From contig CAWGVW010000002.1 in assembly GCA_963826145.1 (NCBI GenBank), positions 186,001-250,000 of the forward strand: a stretch of DNA of 64,000 bases, written 5' to 3'. Each line of letters opens with the position of its first letter. Position 1 is the stretch's first letter. The DNA comes from JBGPLJ01 sp963826145 (GTDB lineage Bacteria > Pseudomonadota > Gammaproteobacteria > Steroidobacterales > Steroidobacteraceae). The notes beneath the pieces were generated by a model. The model saw only the letters and a list, made by a program, of their open reading frames with translations, did not search any database and was not told the DNA's origin. This document shows, piece by piece, positions 44,760 through 52,166 of the stretch. The translations under genes were made by a program, and so were the position numbers.

Positions 44760-46985
44760 TTAGAATCCGAAGCCGAATGTCAGCCCGACAGTGCGCGGAC
44801 GGATCAAGCCGGTGCCGATCGCGCCGTTCGGGTATCCGCCGACACCGTCCGCCGAAGTCTTCCCATCGCTGTCCGTGATGTTCTTCGCATACAGCCCGAC
44901 CGAAAAGTGTCCGAAATCGACACCGCCTTGCAGGTCGACGACTTCGTACGACGGAATCTCCCGCTGGCGCCCGTTGGCTGTACGGAAGACGATGTCGTAG
45001 CTGGCTGTCTGCGTCGACAGATAGCGGAGCGAGCCGCCGACATAGGCGGTTGCCTGCCCACCGACCGGCCATTGATAGTCGATATTCGCGCCGAGACTCC
45101 AGTCCGGCGTGTATGGCAGGGGGTCGCCTTTCAACCCACCGACGAGCGGGTCCGTGTCGTCTTTCAGCTTGGCATCCGTGTAGGCGCCGTTGAGCGAAAG
45201 GCTGAGCCCGGTGACGGGGAGCACCGCGGCCGTGAACTCGAAGCCGTCGCTTTTCGCGCCGGCGCCGTTGACGTTGATGCCGAAATTGTTGACCACCGCG
45301 AACAGCTGGATGTCCTTCCAATCGATGTGGAAAGCGGCGACATCGAGGGTGAATGTACGATCAGCGGATTCTGACTTGAAGCCGAGCTCATAGCTCGTCA
45401 GCGAGTCCGAATCGTAAGTCAGCGGCGTGCCGGGCGGAGCTCCTGGCGGCAGCACGTTCGGACCACCGGGCCGGAAGCCGCTTGCGACGCGCGCGTAGAG
45501 CGAGGCGTGCTCGCCGAACTTCAGTTTCGGCGCAAATGAATAGGTGAAAACGTCCTCGGACGATTTCGCGATCGGGTAGGACACGTCGCCGCCCGCGAAG
45601 ATGCCCACCGCGTGCTGCGTGGCTTCCTGATCGTTGGTGCTGTAGCGGCCGCCCAGCGTCAGGTCGAACCGGTTGCCGAAGTGTGCGGTGCCGCTCGCGA
45701 AGGCCGCGTATTCCGTGTATTTCGAGTCGAGGGTGAGGTCGCCAAGCACGGGCAGACCCGGGATCGGATCGAGCGTGCCCGGAAACACGGCCTCCAGGTG
45801 CTGCAGGAGGTTGCCCTTCTCGTCCGTGTAGTAGGCGCCGAGGAGCCAGTCAAACCGGTCGTTCACGGGCGAAGCGAGGCGCAGCTCCTGCGTGGTCTTG
45901 TCGTAGGCGGTCGTTTGCGCCTGGAGAAATTCGTTCGGCCCAATCAAGCCTTCCAGCAGCGGGCTGAACTGAGACGTCAGGTCGGTGCGAAACGGTGAAT
46001 CGAATTTGTTGTAGCTCGTTGAGGACGTGAGCGTCGCGAAGCCGACGTCGATGTCCATGGTCGCGTTGTAGACACGGTACTTGACGTCCGTGAACTCCGG
46101 AACGTAGCGCGACTGCGACTCTGTGGAGTAGAGCGTCTTCAGGGTGTCGGGATCGCTTTCGACCGTGGTGGACCCCAGCGTATTGATGTCCTGCAGGACC
46201 GCGGTCAGGTTCAGCGAAAATTTCTCGTTCGGTCTCCACAGTGCCGCGAGGCGCCCGCCGTAGCTTTTCGAGCCGTTGATGTTCTTCGCGACGTCCGAGC
46301 CGCCGGTGCCGATCGAATCGATGAACCCGCCCAACTCGCGATAGTAGCCGGTCGCGCGAAACGCAAACGTATCTCAGAGCGGCACGTTGATCATGCCGAC
46401 ACCGGAATAGCCGGTGTCTCCGCTTTCCACGTTCTCAACGTTGGCGCGCAGACGCACTCCGAAGTGATCGGTCTGCGGCTCGTTCGGGACGAACTTCAGC
46501 ACGCCGCCAAGAGAACTGGCGCCGTACAGGGTGCCCTGCGGGCCACGCAGGACCTCGATGCGCTGCATGTCAAAGGTATCGAAGTCGCCCGCGAGAATGG
46601 CTCCATTGACGAGGCCGGTGCTCGAGCCGAACGGCGTCTCGTCAAGGTATACGGCCACCGTCGAAGCGACGCCGCCGGTGTTGATACCGCGCATTACGAG
46701 ACGGCCAACGCCGGGCGTGTCCTGGGTGAGCTGCAGGCCCGGTACGAGCTTCAGGTAGTCCTGAAAATTCGTCGCCTGCTGGCGCTCGAGTACGGCGCCA
46801 TCAACGACCGAAACCGACTGCGGCACGTCGAGCAAGCGCTCCTCGCGCTTGCTCGCAGTCACGACGACCTCCTCAAGGACGGCGCCGCTGCCCGTGCTCT
46901 CCTGCGCTGGTGCCAGCGCCGAAACGAGGAGCCCAGCAGCCAGAAAACCCGCGCGAACGAGCTGCACACCTGAGGTACGCGTCAT
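44760..46985 (-). CDS. TonB-dependent receptor, interrupted by an in-frame TGA
   Basis: Outer-membrane active-transport receptor, 741 codons from ATG 46985. A signal peptide is followed by the TonB box region (EEVVVTASKREERLLDVPQSVSVV), a plug (about 45-195: LKLVPGLQLTQDTPGVGRLVMRGI; IEVLRGPQGTLYGASSLGGVLKFV) and a barrel to the C-terminal Phe (GLTFGFGF). A single TGA at 46374-46376 divides it between MINVPL and DTFAFRATGYYRELGGFI in the same frame, where homologues usually have Ser. It may be a point error (TCA to TGA) or a real nonsense mutation. First gene of the dgcN-dgcA operon, so it probably imports the pathway's substrate. Confidence 0.85.
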
Positions 46986-47038
46986 AGATCCCCCTTGATT
47001 CCTGCAAGGCCCATGGTAGATATTTTGAGCCTGATTGA

Positions 47039-47070
47039 AGAATCATGTCCTATTGGGAGAATCATTGTCA
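47039..47070. promoter_or_regulatory. Direct repeat upstream of the TonB receptor
   Basis: AGAATCAT occurs twice, at 47039-47046 and 47058-47065, 19 bp apart, in the promoter region of the TonB receptor operon. The second copy, GAGAATCATTGTC, resembles GAGAATGATTTCTC at 47770-47783 upstream of the XRE regulator, so both may bind it. Confidence 0.4.
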
Positions 47071-47088
47071 ACGGGGACGCGGCTGGGA

Positions 47089-47119
47089 GGGGTCAGACCC
47101 CGAAGCGGGGTCAGACCCC
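47089..47119. repeat. Direct pair of GGGGTCAGACCCC repeats
   Basis: Two identical 13-mers (47089-47101 and 47107-47119) separated by GAAGC, each a palindrome (GGGGTC-A-GACCCC), lie just after the XRE-cupin gene. The same element forms an inverted pair at 21741-21769. Confidence 0.8.
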
Positions 47120-47121
47120 CG

Positions 47122-47751
47122 TTACAGCTCGCCTTCGGTCATGCGGATGAGTTCGCTCGCGAGATTCGAGTCTTCGCTCGAACAGACGGCGAGCACGAGC
47201 GCGCTCTCGCAGTCCTTCGCGACGTAGGCGTGGCCCATGGTGCTGTCGAGATAGATGCCCTCGCCGACCTTGAGCGTCACCGAGGTATAGAACTGCAGGA
47301 AGATTTCAACGCTGCCTTCGAGTACGTAGATGAATTCCTCGCCCTGATGCTGCACGAGCTTGCCGAACTCCTCGAGGCTGTGGGCGCGGATGCGCGCGAT
47401 GATCGGCACCATGCGCTTTTCCCTGAGATCCGCGCACAGGTACTCGTAGTCGTAGTTCGGCGTCGCGATCGTTGACCGAATTCTTGGTGCCCGTGAGACT
47501 GCGGCGTGCCGTGACGATCTTGTCGCGGGATCGCCCGCCTTCTCATGGGCCAGGAACTCCGCCATCGTCATGCCGAGACGCGAGGTGAACTGCTGGAGCT
47601 TGTCGTAGGTGAGCGAGAGCTTGTTCTGCTCCACCTTCGCGAGCGTCGAAAGCGGAATGCCTACCTTCTCGCTCATCTGACGCAGCGTCCAGCCCTTCTG
47701 CTGCCGCAGATCGCGGATCAAGGTCCCGAGCGTGTTGCTCTTGCGGGTCAT
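47122..47751 (-). CDS. XRE-family HTH - cupin transcriptional regulator
   Basis: 209 aa. Residues about 8-65 are an XRE HTH (TLIRDLRQQKGWTLRQMSEKVGIPLSTLAKVEQNKLSLTYDKLQQFTSRLG); about 110-195 are a cupin (LVQHQGEEFIYVLEGSVEIF; LKVGEGIYLDSTMGHAYVA). Such regulators sense small molecules, often amino acids or polyamines. Residues around 75-95 (ATRSSRHAAVSRAPRIRS) look out of frame: the neighbouring frame reads TARRSLTGTKNS, so two compensating indels near 47470 and 47515 are likely. It sits between the TonB receptor operon and the divergent dipeptidase genes and is the likely regulator of both. Confidence 0.87.
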   Translation of the reverse strand: MTRKSNTLGTLIRDLRQQKGWTLRQMSEKVGIPLSTLAKVEQNKLSLTYDKLQQFTSRLGMTMAEFLAHEKAGDPATRSSRHAAVSRAPRIRSTIATPNYDYEYLCADLREKRMVPIIARIRAHSLEEFGKLVQHQGEEFIYVLEGSVEIFLQFYTSVTLKVGEGIYLDSTMGHAYVAKDCESALVLAVCSSEDSNLASELIRMTEGEL

Positions 47752-47768
47752 GGGCTTAGTCTACCCCA

Positions 47769-47784
47769 AGAGAATGATTTCTCT
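47769..47784. promoter_or_regulatory. Palindrome in the XRE / dipeptidase divergent promoter
   Basis: AGAGAA-TGAT-TTCTCT, perfect 6-bp arms, lies between the divergent starts at 47751 and 47842. A similar GAGAATCATTGTC is upstream of the TonB receptor, so this is a candidate operator of the XRE-cupin regulator. Confidence 0.5.
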
Positions 47785-47841
47785 AATGGCGCCATTGGCT
47801 GTTATCGTGGCACAAGTTGACCCAAGAAGTGAGAGAAAACC

Positions 47842-49057
47842 ATGACGATGCGTATCGTTGCCCTGCTGCTGTTCGCCACCTGCTCAAACTTCGCCCTCGC
47901 CTCCCCGCCCACCGCGGCCGATCTCGAGCACGCGCACAAGCTTCTCGCCAGCGCGATCCTTTTCGACGGCCACAACGACCTGCCCTGGGCGATTCGCACT
48001 GACGCGAAGACGCCGAACGACGTCGTCGCGTACGACCTGCGCAAACCGACCGCGGGCCAGACCGATATCCCGCGCCTGCGGCAGGGTGGCTTGAGCGCGC
48101 AGTTCTGGTCCGTGTATGTCCCCGGCGAATTGACCACGGGATGGGCGCACACGCAGCTCGAGCAGATCGATCTGGCGCGCCGCATGATCGCGCAGTATCC
48201 GGATGTGTTTCAGTTCGCGAGCACGGCAGCGGACATTCGAAACGCCAAGAAGCACGGCCGCATCGGCTCGATGCTCGGCATCGAAGGCGGACACGCCATC
48301 GAGAACTCGCTCGGGGCGCTGCGCGCCTACTACGACCTCGGCGTGCGCTACATGACCCTGACGCACAACACGAACACGGATTGGGCGGATTCCGCAGCCG
48401 ACGTGCCCGCGCATCACGGCCTCACGCCGTTCGGCGAGCAGGTGGTGCTCGAGATGAACCGCATCGGCATGCTCGTGGATCTCGCGCATGTTTCCGCCGA
48501 GACCATGGACGACGCGCTGCGCGTCTCGCGCGCGCCGGTGATCTTCTCGCACTCATCCGCGCGTGCGGTCTGCGATGTACCGCGGAACGTTCCCGACGAC
48601 ATCCTGAAGCGCGTGCCGGCGAATGGCGGCGTGGTGATGGTCGCGTTTCGTAGCGGGCTTCACCGACCCCGACGTGGCGAAGGTTATGCAGCCTGTGATC
48701 GAGGAGTACAACCGCCGGGCGCGCGACGTGAAAACGGAAGATGAGCGGACCGCGCTCTTCAAGAACATCATGACGGGCGTCAAGATGCCGATCACCACCG
48801 TCGCCAAGGTGGCCGATCAGGTCGACTACATACGCAAGGTCGCAGGCGTCGAGCACGTCGGCATCGGCTCGGACTTCGACGGCAACACCGCGTGGCCTGA
48901 AGGCTTGTCGGACGTCTCGATGTATCCGAATCTTTTCGCGGAGCTCATTCACCGCGGCTGGACGGACAAGGACCTCAAGCTCCTGGCGGGGGAGAACGTG
49001 CTCAGGGCGCTGGAGCAGGCGGAGAAGGTTTCCGCCGCCATGAAGTCTGGAAAATAG
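47842..49057 (+). CDS. Secreted M19 (renal dipeptidase-like) dipeptidase, frameshifted
   Basis: Zinc dipeptidase acting on dipeptides, often with a D-residue at the C-terminus. 404 codons once joined, from ATG 47842, with a signal peptide of about 20 residues. Metal and catalytic motifs: H44-N-D46 (FDGHNDLPW), LGIEGGHAIEN (bridging Glu), LAHVS, FSHSSARAVC and GSDFDGN. The frame breaks at about 48650, where an extra T in GCGTTTCGTAGC separates GGVVMVAF from VAGFTDPDVAKVM; the rest (DYIRKVAGVEHVGIGSDFDGN; LLAGENVLRALEQAE) is intact to 49057. A second, divergent M19 gene follows 8 bp later. Confidence 0.88.
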
Positions 49058-49065
49058 AGGACGTC

Positions 49066-50208
49066 ATGCGAGCAGGAATCTCACGTCGGCGTCTTCTCAA
49101 GAGCGGCGCTCTCGCAGCAATTGCGGCGGGCGTGCCGATGTTGAATCTCGGCAGTTTCCAGGCGTTCGCCGCGACGCCGCGCAAGTATTCCGCGCGCGCC
49201 GTGAAAGTTGTCGAGCGTTCGCTCGTCATCGACATGCTGGGCGTGCTCAAGATCGATTTCACGCCTGAGGCTTACGCCGCGCCGATGAGCGACGAAGCGG
49301 CGGCGCAGTTTCTCACCAGCGGCATCAATGTATTCCACAATTCGATCGGCACCGGTGGGCCGAGCGCGGTCGAGGACTCGCTCGAGTTCCTCGCCGCATG
49401 GCAGGGCTACGCAGGACGCAACTCCCACGTGTTCACGCTGGTCGGACGGGCTTCCGACCTCGAGCGCGCGAAGGCGGATAAGCGGATCGCCGTGATCATG
49501 GGACTGCAGAACTCCGAGCACTTCCGCACGACCGCCGACGTCAAGCGCTTCTACCAGCTGGGTCAGCGCTGCTCGCAACTCACTTACAACGCCCAGAACC
49601 TGTTGGGCTCGGGCAGCACGGATCGCGTTGACGGCGGCGTCAGCGACTTTGGCGCCGAAATCATCAAAGCGATGAACACCGTTGGAATGCTTGTCGATGT
49701 CTCCCATTGCGGCGACCGCACGACGCTCGACGCCATCGAGCTTTCGCCCAGACCAATCGCCATCACTCACTCCAACTGCCGCGCGCTCAACAACCATCCG
49801 CGCCTCAAGACCGACGAAGCCATCCAGAAGCTCGCAGCGAAGGGCGGCGTGATGGGCATCACGGGCGTTCGCAACTTCGTGAGCGACCGCGAGCCGACGA
49901 CCGTCGAGAACATCGTCGATCACATCGATCACGTGGTGAAGCTGGTCGGCATCGAGCATGTCGGTATCGGGACGGATTCGGACTTGAACGGGTACGACGA
50001 CATGCCGCCCGATCAGCGCAAGAAGCTCCTCGACATGTACAAGTCGAGCTACAAGTTTCGGGAGAAGCTCGACACGGACGGCTTCGATCATCCGCAGAAG
50101 ATCTTCGACCTGACCGAGGCGCTCATTCGCCGCGGCTATTCCGACGAGAACATCACGGCGGTGCTCGGCGGCAATTTCCGGCGGCTGCTCGGGGCAACCT
50201 GGACTTAA
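49066..50208 (+). CDS. M19 dipeptidase-family protein with Tat signal and altered metal site
   Basis: 380 aa from ATG 49066. The leader has RRRLLKSGALAAIAAG (twin-arginine), so it is exported folded. Fold landmarks of M19 are present: VDVSHCGDRT (H214), ITHSNCRALNNHPR (H235), EHVGIGTDSDLNGYDDM and the C-terminal NITAVLGGNFRRLL. But the first metal motif HxD is replaced (VIDMLGV at 54-60) and the bridging-glutamate segment GIEGGH reads GLQNSEH (146-152). It should bind fewer metals or act on other substrates than the neighbouring canonical dipeptidase. It lies in the same transcription unit. Confidence 0.82.
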   Translation: MRAGISRRRLLKSGALAAIAAGVPMLNLGSFQAFAATPRKYSARAVKVVERSLVIDMLGVLKIDFTPEAYAAPMSDEAAAQFLTSGINVFHNSIGTGGPSAVEDSLEFLAAWQGYAGRNSHVFTLVGRASDLERAKADKRIAVIMGLQNSEHFRTTADVKRFYQLGQRCSQLTYNAQNLLGSGSTDRVDGGVSDFGAEIIKAMNTVGMLVDVSHCGDRTTLDAIELSPRPIAITHSNCRALNNHPRLKTDEAIQKLAAKGGVMGITGVRNFVSDREPTTVENIVDHIDHVVKLVGIEHVGIGTDSDLNGYDDMPPDQRKKLLDMYKSSYKFREKLDTDGFDHPQKIFDLTEALIRRGYSDENITAVLGGNFRRLLGATWT

Positions 50209-50238
50209 GCGTAATCGAACAACGCAGGAGAATCCGGC

Positions 50239-51162
50239 ATGAAAGACGTCTCAGGAAGGACCGCCTTCATTACTGGCGGCGCGAGCGGCATGGGCCTGGG
50301 GATGGCCAAGGCCTTTGCGGGAGCCGGAATGAAGGTGGTTATTGCTGATGTGCGGCAGGAAGCCCTCGACCAGGCGCTGGCCGGCTTCGGTCCCAACCAC
50401 GGCGTACATGCCATCCGCCTGGACGTGACCGATCGGGCACGCTGGGTCGCCGCGGCCGACGAGGCCGAGCGTGTCTTCGGCAAGGTTCATGTCCTCGTGA
50501 ACAATGCCGGGGTCGGCGTCCTCGGCCCGATGCAGACGGCGACGTTCAAGGACTGGGACTTCTGCATGGGCGTCAATGTCGGCGGCGTAATCAACGGCCT
50601 CGTCACGCTGCTGCCGCGCATGCTGGCGCACGGCGAAGAGGGGCACGTGGTCAGCACCTCCTCCACCGGCGGCTTCTCCGCCGTTGGCGGCGCGGGGCTT
50701 TACTGCACCAGCAAGTTCGCGGTCGCGGGCATGATGGAATCGCTGGCGACCGACCTGAAGGGTACGCCGATCGGCGCCTCGGTCTTCTTCCCCGGTCCGG
50801 TACAAACGAGCCTCGGCGTCACCACTGATGCGACACGCCCGGCCCATCTGCGCAACCAGCCGGCCGAGGTCCCGCCGCTGGTGGGGCAGGGCCGCGGACC
50901 GCGCCCGCAGTTCGATCCCAGCATCTTCATGTCGCCCGAGGAAGTCGGTCGGCGCGTGCTGCGCGCCATCCGGCGCGGCGACCTTTTCATCATGAGCCAT
51001 CCGGAATTCCGCGACGGCATCGTCGCAAGGAACGAGGCGCTGCTGCGCGCGATTCCGGACGAGGCGCCGAACGTTGCGCGGCACGAAGTCATCAAGCAGT
51101 TCGGCACACTCTGCTACAACCCGATTTACGACAGTCAGCAGCGCGTGCCGGCAGAGGAATGA
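50239..51162 (+). CDS. Short-chain dehydrogenase/reductase
   Basis: A 307-aa classical SDR: cofactor motif TGGASGMG (about 13-20), NNAGVG, catalytic S-x12-Y-x3-K (STSSTGGF followed by GLYCTSK). Residues about 190-250 contain a longer substrate-loop insert (TRPAHLRNQPAEVPPLVGQGRGPRPQ). A predicted Asp after beta-2 (VVIADVRQ) favours NAD(H). It is the last gene of the plus-strand dipeptidase unit (31 bp after it) and is followed by a bidirectional terminator. A link to amino-acid or hydroxy-acid metabolism is only contextual. Confidence 0.87.
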   Translation: MKDVSGRTAFITGGASGMGLGMAKAFAGAGMKVVIADVRQEALDQALAGFGPNHGVHAIRLDVTDRARWVAAADEAERVFGKVHVLVNNAGVGVLGPMQTATFKDWDFCMGVNVGGVINGLVTLLPRMLAHGEEGHVVSTSSTGGFSAVGGAGLYCTSKFAVAGMMESLATDLKGTPIGASVFFPGPVQTSLGVTTDATRPAHLRNQPAEVPPLVGQGRGPRPQFDPSIFMSPEEVGRRVLRAIRRGDLFIMSHPEFRDGIVARNEALLRAIPDEAPNVARHEVIKQFGTLCYNPIYDSQQRVPAEE

Positions 51163-51194
51163 AAGCGAACCGGGATAACGTGCTTAGGAATGAA

Positions 51195-51222
51195 AAGGCC
51201 CCGGCATTTACGCCGGGGCCTT
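51195..51222. terminator. Bidirectional terminator between the SDR and the Ala/Pro-rich protein gene
   Basis: AAGGCCCCGGC and GCCGGGGCCTT make a perfect 11-bp stem around ATTTAC, 32 bp after the SDR stop and 53 bp before the convergent gene's end at 51276. A-rich and TT flanks suit both directions. Confidence 0.85.
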
Positions 51223-51275
51223 CGAGGTAATAGCGGCGCAGGCGGTGGTGGCCCGCGGTCGCTTTCTTTGGCGCG

Positions 51276-52070
51276 CTACTGCTTGGCGCCGCGTTTGCGC
51301 ATCAGCAGGAACCCGACAACGACAACCACAACCACCACGATCCAGATCCACCGCCGATCGGGATGCTCGTCGACGGGTGGTGTCGCGGGTTCGGCAGCTG
51401 CGACAGCAACCGGCGTCTCAGGAGCGGCTGCCGGCGCCTCGGCCGGCGGCGCCTCGGCTGCCGGCGCCTCGGCCGGTGGTGTCTCGGCGGGCGCCGCGAC
51501 CGCGGGTTCCGCCGCGGCAGGTGTAGCAGCGAGTTCAGCCTGCACCTGCTTCTCGGTAAGAACCTCCGGCGGGCCGGACGTGACGATGGTTGCCGATAAC
51601 TGGTCGCCTTTCTGCAGCCCGGACACGCGCGTGGGTTTGCCATCGATGTATATCCGGACACCGCGCTTGTCGAGGTCGCCCTGCGTGAAGCGGCGGACAC
51701 CTTCCGGGGTACGGACACTGACGGAAGTGCCGACCTGATCCAGGACCACACCCTTCTTCACCTCAGTCACGTATACCGGGCGAACCGTCGTAGTAGTGGT
51801 GACCGTGGCGGTGCCCTTCATGCCCCGCGTGAGGTCATGCACAGACATCGGCTTGCCGTCCACCGTGAACCGGAAGTCATCAGGCACCGTTAACTCGCGC
51901 GTGCCATTCTGATCACGGACGACGAGGTTGTTGCCGTCCACCGAAATGACCTCGAATGCAAGGACGTCGGTCTTCATGGTCTGGGTCTGCGCCGTAGCCC
52001 CGCCCGTACCGAGCAGTGTCAGCGCGAGGGCCGAGAGAACGGCCCACGGTATTCTGAAGCGATTTCTCAT
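51276..52070 (-). CDS. TM-anchored secreted protein with Ala/Pro/Glu-rich stalk
   Basis: 264 aa from ATG 52070, with a signal peptide (SALALTLLGTGGATAQ). The mature part has two related beta segments (about 30-90: FEVISVDGNNLVVRDQNGTRELTVPDDFRFTVDGKP; and VSVRTPEGVRRFTQGDLDKRGVRIYIDGKPTRVSGLQKGDQL), then a low-complexity stalk of EAPPAEAPAA-type repeats (about 170-220), and a C-terminal poly-Val transmembrane helix with an RKRGAKQ cytoplasmic end. The function is not known. It would stand in the inner membrane with the domain in the periplasm. It lies downstream of an AsmA gene, 96 bp apart. Confidence 0.7.
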   Translation of the reverse strand: MRNRFRIPWAVLSALALTLLGTGGATAQTQTMKTDVLAFEVISVDGNNLVVRDQNGTRELTVPDDFRFTVDGKPMSVHDLTRGMKGTATVTTTTTVRPVYVTEVKKGVVLDQVGTSVSVRTPEGVRRFTQGDLDKRGVRIYIDGKPTRVSGLQKGDQLSATIVTSGPPEVLTEKQVQAELAATPAAAEPAVAAPAETPPAEAPAAEAPPAEAPAAAPETPVAVAAAEPATPPVDEHPDRRWIWIVVVVVVVVGFLLMRKRGAKQ

Positions 52071-52166
52071 GATTCTTCTCCCCTTGTTTGTTGTACTTAG
52101 CCGCCTCTGGATCGATATCGCAAATCGAGCATGGCGCATGCTTACGCCAAGACTACATAACACGAA

